IMG/VR virus record: IMGVR_UViG_3300006802_000545
Span: 1 to 24,439 of that record
Length of the DNA: 24,439 nucleotides
Origin: a virus
Strand: one strand, 5' to 3'
In this document: positions 15,378 through 22,302 of the stretch, piece by piece
Position numbering within the stretch: the first letter of the stretch is position 1
How the letters are laid out: every line of letters starts with the position of its first letter
Program-made: the position numbers and the translations under genes
The notes under the pieces: model-generated
The model's input: the letters and a program-made list of their open reading frames with translations, nothing else
Databases searched by the model: none
Told to the model about the DNA's origin: nothing

Positions 15378-15811
15378 AATGGTACCTCATCTTTTGTTTT
15401 CAGGACTTTACTCTTTGGAAAATGCTCTTTAACTTTGACTATACTTGCTGGTACAAACTTCAGTATCTCCTCAATACTCATGCATATAGATCCATCTGAT
15501 GGTGTTCTAGGGATAGCACCCTGGTACACAGTAACAAGTGTCCCTGAAGTATGTCTGACCTTCCACACACTATGCACCGATTTTGCTGCAATCTTATCTA
15601 ATGCCTGATAACCACGTATTAATGCTTCACCATATCTATCCATAGCTGTTGCATCATTACGTCCTATTGCCTCATTAAATTGTTGCAGCGCTTTTGTAAA
15701 CTTAACCTCAAGTTCCTTTGGCACAAGATCCAACATCCTGGAGTTGTAGCCATATTTCTTTTCCATTGCTACAGCTACGTCATCTACCTTTTGTACTATC
15801 TTACGGTTCAT
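15374..15811 (-). CDS. Unknown protein of replication module with SSB-like C-terminal tip
   Basis: This 145-residue protein is not recognised. It has a helical N-terminal half (LVPKELEVKFTKALQQFNEA, about 28-47) and a beta-rich middle (VWKVRHTSGTLVTVYQGAI, about 82-100). It ends in TKDEVPF, which resembles the D-D-x-P-F tip by which SSB proteins recruit partners. It lies between the primase-helicase and the initiator and is coupled to the latter by TTGA. AGGA five bases upstream supports the ATG. A role as loader, SSB-type or accessory replication factor is plausible but unproven. Confidence 0.6.
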   Translation of the reverse strand: MNRKIVQKVDDVAVAMEKKYGYNSRMLDLVPKELEVKFTKALQQFNEAIGRNDATAMDRYGEALIRGYQALDKIAAKSVHSVWKVRHTSGTLVTVYQGAIPRTPSDGSICMSIEEILKFVPASIVKVKEHFPKSKVLKTKDEVPF

Positions 15812-15814
15812 AAA

Positions 15815-16015
15815 TGTCCTCTGTCTTGGGCATACCAGGACAACAGACAGAACCTATAGTGTTCTGTCCTGTCCGTCCTGGACATATTTTGCCATACTCT
15901 ATTGTCCGTCATACCAATAATTCCCAGATTTCTGGTCTTTTACCAGGACATTTTCTGTTTGTCCTGGCTTGTCCGTCTTGTCCCAGCACCAATCGTTATA
16001 TTTGTCGATTTGTCC
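15815..16015. repeat. GGACA/TGTCC motif cluster with two inverted repeats
   Basis: Within 201 bases the pentamer TGTCC or its complement occurs eleven times. TGTCC starts at 15815, 15865, 15870, 15903, 15960, 15970, 15979 and 16011; GGACA starts at 15838, 15880 and 15946. Two inverted repeats lie inside: CCAGGAC...GACAGAAC around a 7-base centre (15835-15881, arms imperfect) and CCAGGACA/TGTCCTGG around 9 bases (15943-15967). The cluster spans the end of the primase gene and the 87-bp gap after it. This looks like an iteron-type site, possibly the origin; no AT-rich melting element is obvious beside it. Confidence 0.55.
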
Positions 16016-17785
16016 TGTTTGTAATAGGCTTTTTGCACTTCTTACAAATGCCTTACGCTTAGCGTCCTGACTATCGGATCCTGTAATAGAACGCTGATAT
16101 GCATACTCTCTCCATACCGACTCTGTGACAGCAAGACCTGGAACTTTGCCACCTGGTCTTTGTCCTTTCTCTTCTATTGCCTTACGTAATGCATGCAATG
16201 TTTCCTTTTGTGCCGAGGTTAATTTAGATTTAGACGACATCTTTTGCTCTGTTGCTTTAAATACCAGGCTAGACTCATCTCCTAAACCTAATTCATCTGT
16301 GTAAATAGTATGCGTTTCAAAGAGTAGGGCATCTTGCGCCTCTGCATCCTTCTGCTTTTCTGTAACCATTGCTACTAATTGATCCAATCTTTCTACCTTT
16401 AACGATACATCTACAGCACCAATCAATGCTGTTGATCCCCTGGCACCACGATCCCTGTCTTTTCCTGAATGATGAATAGGGAGTACAGCGCAGTTAAATT
16501 GCTGACGGATCATATCCATTTGTTTTATTGCCTCACCAATATCCTGGGCTGAGTTCTCATCCCCAGTTAAACACCTGGCTACCGTATCAAATATAACAAG
16601 CTTAACCTTGTCCTTACTAATCTTGTGGATCGTTTCTACTAATTGATCCATCTCTTTCTGATCCAATAATCCGACAGCTTGTGGGATAATATGACATGGC
16701 GCTTTTGCCTCTTTCTCATGGTATTTATGCCAAGCTTGTAGCCTTTTACGTAGTCCTCCAACACCTTCACCAGCTATGTAAAATACTTCTCCCTGGTTAA
16801 TATCTTTACCGTTCCAACTCATGCCATGTGCTATGTGTAATGCCATATCCAATGCCAGGAATGTTTTACCACTTCCAGGCGCTCCATATACCATTGCCAT
16901 GCTGTTTTCTGGGATATAGTCCTGGACTAACCAAGGTACAGGCTCCATATTCATTACATCCTGTATCGACATAATCGGTATCGGAGTTATAGGCTGGTCT
17001 GATAATACTTTTGTTTGTTCTACCAGTTCCAATAAATCTTTAATATTATGCTTTTCTAACCAGTCAAATACATCTCCTTTTGGCTGTATTCCTGGTAATT
17101 TTATCAACTTAATACTCTTTGCTAACGGCTGTAAGCTAGAGATAATAACCCTGGCATGTTTTTGCCCTGGTTCATCATTATCAGGGATAATAACTACATC
17201 CCTATCTTTCAAGTATTGGCTGTGTTCTTTAGTCCATTTACCTGATCCACCACTATTGCACGTTGCTAATATACCCAGGCTTTCTAACCTGAGTACGTCT
17301 TTTTCTCCTTCTACTATGTATACTGGCTTGTCTTTGTTTTCTGCTATTTGTGGTAGACGATACGGTAGTAAAGTTACACCTTGTAGGTTCCATACTGTTT
17401 GTCCATTATGCTGTCTACGTTGCCTGAATGTCTTAGGTTCGTAACGCACTACCTGGTATATAGTATTGCCTTCCTGATCCTGGTAATCGTAAACGGTTTC
17501 CTTGCTACTGTTAAATGCTTCTTCAAAAACCTCATCTTCTGTATTTCTTGGTAGCTTGATTACTTCTTCCAGAAATTGTGCTACGTCAACATCTGGTAAC
17601 TGTTTTTTAACTAGATCCACTACACCACCACCTTCTTCCGTTTCAAAGCAATACCAGGTACCATCTTCTAAATTAACCGTCTTTGATCCCTGAGAGCCGA
17701 ACCTTAATTCTGTTTTGGTTTCTTTGCTCGGCTCTCCCCAAAAATGCTTGGCAACGGCTCTTATATTTGCCGACCATTTTGACAT
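15899..17785 (-). CDS. TOPRIM primase - RepA-type helicase
   Basis: The 628-residue protein combines several domains. An N-terminal DnaG-like region carries WYCFETEEGGGVVDLV (44-59) but no zinc-binding cysteine set. A TOPRIM domain has VEGEKD at 158-163 and PDNDEPG at 201-207. A RecA-fold AAA_25/RepA-like ATPase has GAPGSGKT at 301-308, LVIFD at 396-400 and LPIHHSGKD at 435-443. The C-terminal 100 residues include a likely winged-helix region. It would prime and unwind DNA at the fork, and the missing zinc finger suggests another way to choose template sites. It lies between the putative SSB and the GGACA cluster. Only an AGGA very close to the ATG precedes it, so translation is probably coupled. 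Confidence 0.9.
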   Translation of the reverse strand: MSKWSANIRAVAKHFWGEPSKETKTELRFGSQGSKTVNLEDGTWYCFETEEGGGVVDLVKKQLPDVDVAQFLEEVIKLPRNTEDEVFEEAFNSSKETVYDYQDQEGNTIYQVVRYEPKTFRQRRQHNGQTVWNLQGVTLLPYRLPQIAENKDKPVYIVEGEKDVLRLESLGILATCNSGGSGKWTKEHSQYLKDRDVVIIPDNDEPGQKHARVIISSLQPLAKSIKLIKLPGIQPKGDVFDWLEKHNIKDLLELVEQTKVLSDQPITPIPIMSIQDVMNMEPVPWLVQDYIPENSMAMVYGAPGSGKTFLALDMALHIAHGMSWNGKDINQGEVFYIAGEGVGGLRKRLQAWHKYHEKEAKAPCHIIPQAVGLLDQKEMDQLVETIHKISKDKVKLVIFDTVARCLTGDENSAQDIGEAIKQMDMIRQQFNCAVLPIHHSGKDRDRGARGSTALIGAVDVSLKVERLDQLVAMVTEKQKDAEAQDALLFETHTIYTDELGLGDESSLVFKATEQKMSSKSKLTSAQKETLHALRKAIEEKGQRPGGKVPGLAVTESVWREYAYQRSITGSDSQDAKRKAFVRSAKSLLQTGQIDKYNDWCWDKTDKPGQTENVLVKDQKSGNYWYDGQ

Positions 17786-17788
17786 TTC

Positions 17789-18319
17789 CTAAAACTCAAG
17801 ATCATCTTTAAGTTCTATTTTCGGTTCTGGTTTCTTTGTTTCACCTGGTTTATCAGCCCAACCAGCTAATTTAAATACTGGTACGTTGACTGTTGCCTCT
17901 CCAAATTTCTCAGGCTTAATATCAGATACTTCTATTATTGCCATCTTACCTTTATTGCTTGCCATACCTGAGTTAATGTCTTTCCATACTCTTGATAATG
18001 CCTCTCTTGATGCTCTTTGATTGGTAATCCAATCCTTCCAGCTATTTTCAGGCGCTCCATACTTATCAGAAAGATATACAGTAATACAAAAAGCTTTTTT
18101 ATATCCATCCATAAGCTTTACTTTTTCACCTGGATATTCATTCCACTTCCAATCTGGTGCAACACCAGCTGCTAATTTACCTTGTCCTATTCTTATAGTT
18201 TCAGGATCTATTAACAGTTTTTTTATATTACATTCGGTACCGTCTACTACCCATGTTTTTGCTTGCGCTTTATATCCCATATAAGATACTGCTTCATTAC
18301 CTAAATCTAAATTTTCCAT
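17789..18319 (-). CDS. Putative single-stranded DNA-binding protein
   Basis: This protein has about 176 residues starting MENLDLGNEAVSYMGYKAQA. The body has several Trp and Tyr residues in strand-like segments (KTWVVDGTE, DWKWNEYPGE, AFCITVYLSD) and a C-terminal tail that ends IELKDDLEF. The acidic tip with a terminal Phe is what phage and bacterial SSBs use to bind partners. It is encoded directly before the primase-helicase. The start is the second ATG: AAGGAG lies seven bases before it and only one base before the first ATG. The OB fold cannot be proved by eye, so this is a role-based call. Confidence 0.6.
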   Translation of the reverse strand: MENLDLGNEAVSYMGYKAQAKTWVVDGTECNIKKLLIDPETIRIGQGKLAAGVAPDWKWNEYPGEKVKLMDGYKKAFCITVYLSDKYGAPENSWKDWITNQRASREALSRVWKDINSGMASNKGKMAIIEVSDIKPEKFGEATVNVPVFKLAGWADKPGETKKPEPKIELKDDLEF

Positions 18320-18321
18320 TG

Positions 18322-18519
18322 TCATTCTCCTTGTTGTTTAATAATTGTGTCGGCTTTTTTTACGATCTTCTGTACGTTGCTAGAAAGTTTATGACTTAAA
18401 TGCTCCCTCAATATTTCATCCACTATCGAGGACTCTGAACGTCTGCTCATTATTTTTTTTTGCTGCAATAAATCACAAACATCTGCTGAAAGTCTTAAAT
18501 GTTTTTCAATTATTTTCAT
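18322..18519 (-). CDS. Ribbon-helix-helix (Arc/CopG-type) regulator
   Basis: The 65-residue protein begins MKIIEKHLRLSADVCDLLQQ. A short basic strand is followed by helix ADVCDLLQQKK, a turn (MSRRSES) and helix SSIVDEILREHLSH, the pattern of ribbon-helix-helix dimers. A Lys-rich helix follows. It is the first gene of the leftward replication operon and faces the divergent control region, so it may repress one or both early promoters, including its own. AAGGA eight bases before the ATG supports the start. The following gene begins two bases after its stop. Confidence 0.75.
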   Translation of the reverse strand: MKIIEKHLRLSADVCDLLQQKKIMSRRSESSIVDEILREHLSHKLSSNVQKIVKKADTIIKQQGE

Positions 18520-18671
18520 TTTTTTTTCCTTGTTTTCTGCACCTTACAGGGGTTTCATTAAAAAAAGTACCGTTTAGGTCTTGCAATTGTACCAAAATGG
18601 GACTATATGTATAGTAGATGATAAAAGATAAATTTAAGATACAAAAAACAAACATAACAGAAAGGACTAAT
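18520..18671. promoter_or_regulatory. Divergent early control region
   Basis: This 152-bp gap separates the leftward replication operon from the rightward early genes. It holds a candidate rightward promoter and a palindromic TTGCAA (18581-18586) that could serve as a -35 in both directions. Leftward, 17 bases separate it from an AT-rich TTTTAA. GTACC occurs at 18568-18572 and 18589-18593, two helical turns apart, and is a possible operator pair for the neighbouring ribbon-helix-helix protein. Confidence 0.5.
18581..18609 (+). promoter_or_regulatory. Candidate rightward early promoter
   Basis: TTGCAA (18581-18586) is separated by exactly 17 bases from TATATG (18604-18609). Transcription would start near 18616, leaving a leader of about 55 bases before the first gene. 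The boxes deviate by two bases from the sigma-70 consensus at each element, but the spacing is ideal and the site lies where a divergent promoter is expected. Confidence 0.45.
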
Positions 18672-18989
18672 ATGCTAGTTAATAAAAACACACTTAAAGC
18701 TTTTATTAGAAAGAATAGGGATCAACTATTCATATCAACTAGGAGTAAATTTGACGGTATGACAGATGGTTGTGAACCTTGTACCGATAAAAGTTTCAGG
18801 ATAGCAAAAGAAACTACCAGAGATTTAAGATACACATTAGGTATCGAAGGTGCTTACTTTACTAATAGCACAGGCACAGCTAGGGACTTTATAACAAAGT
18901 ATGAGGACAATGACTTTATCGGTTACAACGTTAGTAACTGTTGTGGTTATTTTATCTTAACAATCAAAAAACAAAAGGAGGTAGCTTAG
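18672..18989 (+). CDS. Unknown early protein, 105 residues
   Basis: I choose the ATG at 18672, preceded by GAAAGGA, over an upstream in-frame ATG at 18618 that would lie at the predicted transcription start. The protein starts MLVNKNTLKAFIRKNRDQLF, with a FDGMTDGCEPCTD segment and a GYNVSNCCGYFILTI strand near the end. Four cysteines (two in CEPC, two adjacent) could bind metal. The last part, IKKQKEVA, is encoded over the ribosome binding site of the next gene. I have no family for it. As the first rightward gene it is a candidate early host-takeover or regulatory protein. Confidence 0.65.
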   Translation: MLVNKNTLKAFIRKNRDQLFISTRSKFDGMTDGCEPCTDKSFRIAKETTRDLRYTLGIEGAYFTNSTGTARDFITKYEDNDFIGYNVSNCCGYFILTIKKQKEVA

Positions 18990-19171
18990 TGAATAACAGA
19001 TACAAAGAACTAAATAACACAGAAAAAAATATAGTGGATCAGTTAATTAATTGCATAGCATCAAACAAAATTGAAGGTATGAAATTACTATCCATTATAT
19101 GTAAGGCACAAGATAAAATCAGATTAACAAACATATCTAATAAATTTTTACAGGAGTCATACATTGGTTAG
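18989..19171 (+). CDS. Small helical early protein, 60 residues
   Basis: A GTG start overlaps the previous stop by one base and is preceded by AGGAGG seven bases upstream, so translation is likely strong. The 60 residues begin MNNRYKELNNTEKNIVDQLI and are predicted to be all helical, with a weak similarity to a three-helix bundle. No family is recognised. It overlaps the recombinase TTG start by 8 bases, which couples their translation. Confidence 0.6.
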   Translation: MNNRYKELNNTEKNIVDQLINCIASNKIEGMKLLSIICKAQDKIRLTNISNKFLQESYIG

Positions 19172-19958
19172 AAATAAAGCTGGCAAACCACATAAGGGAC
19201 GATACGTTGCATACTATAGAGTTAGTACCAACAAACAGTCCCTTGGTTTGGATGCACAAAAGGTAGCAGTAGAACAGCACTTGAACGGTGGCGACTGGAA
19301 CATGGAAGCAGAGTTCACAGAAAAAGAGTCTGGAAGAAAAACCGATAGGCATAGACCAGAATTGCGTAAAGCTTTGGACTATTGCCTGGCTCGAAGCTGT
19401 ACTCTTATTATTGCCAGGCTGGATAGATTAGCCAGGAACGTTTCTTTTTTAACCAAGATAATGGATAGCAAGGTAAATTTTATAGCTTGTGATGTTCCTA
19501 ACTTTGATAATCCAGCTACAAATAAAATGATGCTTACACTTATGATGACACTAGCAGAACATGAGGCGCAACGTATTAGAGATAATACTAAAAAGGCATT
19601 AGCTGTTAGAAAGCAACAAATAAAAGATGACGGTTTTTTTATAAAGACGGATCTGTTAGGTAATCAACATAAAGTTACAAAGCTTGGTAGTCCTAATGCT
19701 AGTATAGGATCTCAACTAGGTACTAAAGCTATCCAGGATAAAAGTAATCAGGAGGCTGATAGGATTTGTATAGAGATTAATAAAATAAAAAAACTAGGAC
19801 ATACATCATTACGTGAAATAGCTAAAGAATTACAGGCTAGGGGAGTAAGACCGATACGAGGTGATATGTGGATTGGTATAGATGCAGATGGTAATTCTGT
19901 AAACAAGTTATCAAGTTTACGTAACATAATGATAAGAGGAGGCATTTATGGAGTATAA
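19164..19958 (+). CDS. Serine recombinase (resolvase/invertase family)
   Basis: The 264-residue protein has the serine recombinase catalytic core: YYRVST with nucleophile Ser21, LIIARLDRLARN (81-92), NFIACDVPNFD (105-115) and EHEAQRIRDNTKKAL (132-146) where helix E starts. A recombinase-type DNA-binding region follows (about 195-264, with SLREIAKELQARGVRP), but the zinc ribbon and coiled coil of large serine integrases are absent. It could resolve dimers, invert a segment or act as a compact integrase. The start is TTG, with AGGAG seven bases upstream. It overlaps the next gene by 11 bases. No clear att site or inverted crossover site was seen nearby. Confidence 0.9.
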   Translation: MVRNKAGKPHKGRYVAYYRVSTNKQSLGLDAQKVAVEQHLNGGDWNMEAEFTEKESGRKTDRHRPELRKALDYCLARSCTLIIARLDRLARNVSFLTKIMDSKVNFIACDVPNFDNPATNKMMLTLMMTLAEHEAQRIRDNTKKALAVRKQQIKDDGFFIKTDLLGNQHKVTKLGSPNASIGSQLGTKAIQDKSNQEADRICIEINKIKKLGHTSLREIAKELQARGVRPIRGDMWIGIDADGNSVNKLSSLRNIMIRGGIYGV

Positions 19959-20481
19959 TAAAAGTAAAGATATATTTACAAATAAATTACACTATTTGTA
20001 TGAAGCAAAAGTAGCATTAGCAGAAAACGATTTACTCAAACGTAAAGGTATACATACGACAGGAAGTTTTATGTCAGCACGAGATAGAGCGTTTTTATAT
20101 AACCATGATAAAGAATTGCAAAAATTACATACGAAATTTCTTACATGGATGCATAGTACACAAGCAAGATTTTTAGTATCAAGATTAGTCATTGCAGATT
20201 TTTATGCTAAAAAACTTTGCACATTAACGTCATTACAAAATGATACAAATTTTACAAGAAATGCTATAGCAGATATTATAAAAACTTCTGTAGAAGCTGG
20301 ATGGATATATAAAAAAAATAATGATCATAATAAAAAGGAAGTTCTTATATTACCCACAAATCTGCGAATAAAATTCTGGTCAATTTATTGTAAGGTGCGT
20401 TTCTTATATCACAAAGAAATAGGTTTACATAATGTTCATAGATTAATGTCAGCATATTATGATATGGAAGATATATTATAA
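19948..20481 (+). CDS. MarR-like winged-helix protein
   Basis: The 177-residue protein has a helical N-terminus (about 10-90) and a winged-helix segment at about 90-137. Its HTH is LTSLQNDTNFTRNAIADIIK and its wing is GWIYKKNNDHNKKEVLILPT, the MarR-type layout. It is translated from GGAGG and an ATG within the recombinase 3' end, so the two are coupled. This suggests it controls the recombinase or acts as its directionality factor. MarR regulators are usually about 140 residues and this one carries a longer N-terminus. The DNA-binding role is likely; the rest is inference. Confidence 0.6.
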   Translation: MEYNKSKDIFTNKLHYLYEAKVALAENDLLKRKGIHTTGSFMSARDRAFLYNHDKELQKLHTKFLTWMHSTQARFLVSRLVIADFYAKKLCTLTSLQNDTNFTRNAIADIIKTSVEAGWIYKKNNDHNKKEVLILPTNLRIKFWSIYCKVRFLYHKEIGLHNVHRLMSAYYDMEDIL

Positions 20482-20554
20482 ATAATATGCGCAATTAATG
20501 GTTATTTTATTTTAATACATAAATGATATATTAAGAAAAGGATGAAGATAAGTT

Positions 20555-20860
20555 ATGAAAAAGAAACAGATACAAAATAGAGATTTTTATAAACATACTG
20601 GTTTGTATACTTCTACAGCTAATAGAATAACAGTTCCAATGGAATATCTTAAACATATAGATACAGCCATTCATATATTTAAAGAGCTACAACAATCACT
20701 AGAAGAAATTAAAAGTTTAAAAGTTGCTGGCTATAGAAAAGTTGCTTATGCAAGGTCAGAATTATATGATGCGCATAGATGTTTTATTGAGCAAGCTGAT
20801 GAATCTTACAACCATAAGTATCGCAATGGACCTAAAGTAGATTATAAAAATGTACGATAA
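20555..20860 (+). CDS. Unknown helical protein, 101 residues
   Basis: The protein begins MKKKQIQNRDFYKHTGLYTS and contains a long amphipathic segment (VPMEYLKHIDTAIHIFKELQQSLEEIKSLK, about 28-57). It ends in a basic, Asn/Tyr-rich tail. I recognise no family. The nearest purine-rich site, AAGG, is 14 bases before the ATG, so initiation looks weak. The 73 bases upstream contain only AT-rich sequence without a convincing promoter. It is the first gene after the winged-helix protein. Confidence 0.6.
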   Translation: MKKKQIQNRDFYKHTGLYTSTANRITVPMEYLKHIDTAIHIFKELQQSLEEIKSLKVAGYRKVAYARSELYDAHRCFIEQADESYNHKYRNGPKVDYKNVR

Positions 20861-20951
20861 AACGTTTGAATATTATAATAGGTTATGCATGGTTTCTTTA
20901 CTTAACTATTTTATGTATATTAACAATAAGATCCTAGGTTACTGGGATTAA
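20850..20951 (+). CDS. Possible 33-residue protein
   Basis: An ATG inside the end of the preceding gene starts a 33-codon frame beginning MYDKTFEYYNRLCMVSLLNY that ends at 20951, filling an otherwise empty 110-base gap. It is Tyr/Leu-rich, with a short hydrophobic middle. Only a weak AAAGTAGA precedes the ATG. The coupled overlap and the compact genome favour a gene, but its length makes this uncertain. Confidence 0.35.
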   Translation: MYDKTFEYYNRLCMVSLLNYFMYINNKILGYWD

Positions 20952-20970
20952 TTACAAAAGGAGAAGGATA

Positions 20971-21189
20971 ATGGATAAGTCTTTAGTTCGCATAACATAT
21001 ATTAGGTCACGAGAGGTTTTTAGTAATACCTTGTTTTATCTGACTAGGCTGATTAGGTTGTTTAGCAGAACGCATACTTATGAGTATATAGTAGAAACTG
21101 TTAAATTACTAATGCTAATATTTATTGCATTAAATGTAATATTGTACGTTGCTTATATCATGGAAGTTATGGAGGCTTGGTCATGGTAG
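20971..21189 (+). CDS. Small single-pass membrane protein
   Basis: The 72-residue protein starts MDKSLVRITYIRSREVFSNT. A basic region (about 1-45) is followed by one hydrophobic segment, KLLMLIFIALNVILYVAYIM (about 45-64), and a short acidic end. It would sit in the inner membrane with the basic part inside. AAGGAG seven bases before the ATG is a strong site. It overlaps the exonuclease gene by 7 bases and its 3' end carries that gene's GGAGG. Early small membrane proteins often modify host functions or block superinfection; nothing here shows which. Confidence 0.65.
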   Translation: MDKSLVRITYIRSREVFSNTLFYLTRLIRLFSRTHTYEYIVETVKLLMLIFIALNVILYVAYIMEVMEAWSW

Positions 21190-22130
21190 GTAAACTTACA
21201 GACGATACAAAATTATCATGTAGTCAATTAGCACCATTTGTTAATGCCCAAGATCCGTATAAAACTAAAAATAGTGTGTTAAGGGGTTGCATAGATGCTA
21301 TGGCTAAAAATTATAAAAGATCCGAGGCACCACAATTTAGTGCTATGCATTGGGGTAATACGTTTGAAAATGAAATATTAAAAGCGTGTGCAAATGTATT
21401 AGGTATAAAAGCTGAAATAGATATAGAACAAAAAGTTGTACATGACACACTACCATTACAAGGATCTCCTGATGGCATTGGCTTAGGCAATGATATCGTT
21501 ATCAGGGATGACGCAGAGAAGGGGATATACTTACCTAATAATAGTGGTATACCTTTAGTCGGTCCAGGTATATTAGAGGCTAAACTTACTAGCGCTAAAC
21601 CTACTGACGTACCAGCTTTGTATAGAGGTGTCGTTCAGGCACAAGGTTTAATGATGTGTACTGGCTATAGGTGGTGTGCTATTCCAACATTATATGGAGG
21701 AGTGCATTTTAAAATATATATTTACGAGCAAGATTTGCAAATGCAAGAACGTATTGCAGATGCTTGTAAAGATTTCCAGGACAGATTAGATACATACAAA
21801 AAAGAAGGTGTAGTTGACTGGTATGATGTAGAAGATCCTTTTGATGGTAGTAATACTTATAAAGAAGATATGGGATTACCTCCTGTAAAATTAGTTGAGT
21901 CGGATGCAGAGATTGCAGAAAAATATTTAGATGCATGTGCTTTAATTAAATCAGGTGAAAAAATTAAAGATGAATGTACTGCATATTTTATGTCTATTAT
22001 TGGTAATCATTCTACAGCAGAAGGTGAGGGATACAAAGTAACATGGAAAACTAATCCAGCTAAGAAAGGATATTTTGTACCTAGTAAAGAAGCTAGCAGA
22101 GCAAAGTCAATAAAAGTTAAGGAGATATAA
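21183..22130 (+). CDS. YqaJ/lambda-type exonuclease
   Basis: The 315-residue protein carries the PD-(D/E)xK core of phage recombination exonucleases: HWGNTFENEILK (about 56-67), LQGSPDGIG (93-101, the D), GILEAKLT (129-136, E-x-K) and GVVQAQGLMMCTG (149-161, with the conserved Gln). It would digest 5' ends of dsDNA to make ssDNA for a single-strand annealing protein. No Beta/RecT-like partner is seen beside it, so the putative SSB or a gene outside the window may supply that step. The ATG at 21183 is chosen because GGAGG lies seven bases upstream. A TTG two codons earlier is too close to that site. Confidence 0.88.
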   Translation: MVGKLTDDTKLSCSQLAPFVNAQDPYKTKNSVLRGCIDAMAKNYKRSEAPQFSAMHWGNTFENEILKACANVLGIKAEIDIEQKVVHDTLPLQGSPDGIGLGNDIVIRDDAEKGIYLPNNSGIPLVGPGILEAKLTSAKPTDVPALYRGVVQAQGLMMCTGYRWCAIPTLYGGVHFKIYIYEQDLQMQERIADACKDFQDRLDTYKKEGVVDWYDVEDPFDGSNTYKEDMGLPPVKLVESDAEIAEKYLDACALIKSGEKIKDECTAYFMSIIGNHSTAEGEGYKVTWKTNPAKKGYFVPSKEASRAKSIKVKEI

Positions 22131-22131
22131 T

Positions 22132-22302
22132 ATGGGTTTTTTTGATGATGCATGGAAAACAAGTGTTAATAAAGATAAGTGTTTTTATTGTGGAGGTAAA
22201 CCAGAGATCCATGAAAATGATAGACACTATTGTGGAAGATGTTACCGAAATTATATTATGGAGCCAGATGAAAAAAATGATTATGGAAAGGACAAGATAT
22301 GA
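22132..22302 (+). CDS. Second zinc-ribbon microprotein, 56 residues
   Basis: The frame starts at an ATG one base after the exonuclease stop, with AAGGAG seven bases upstream, and its TGA overlaps the next ATG. It encodes 56 residues beginning MGFFDDAWKTSVNKDKCFYC, with CFYCGG (C17, C20) and HYCGRCY (C34, C37), a clear zinc ribbon, then an acidic tail. It may bind nucleic acid or a protein such as RNA polymerase; neither is proven. Its CxxC spacing matches the 13651-13827 protein (pairs 13-15 residues apart) although the surrounding sequences differ. Confidence 0.75.
   Translation: MGFFDDAWKTSVNKDKCFYCGGKPEIHENDRHYCGRCYRNYIMEPDEKNDYGKDKI

Noticed and set aside
18506-18691. Hydrophobic 61-codon minus-strand frame across the divergent control region
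   Set aside because: It covers promoter-like sequence, has no ribosome binding site and overlaps both the regulator gene and the rightward gene.
20542-20580. 12-codon leader frame (MKISYEKETDTK) overlapping the start of the 101-residue gene
   Set aside because: The ATG directly follows AAAAGG without room for ribosome binding; it is too short to separate from chance.
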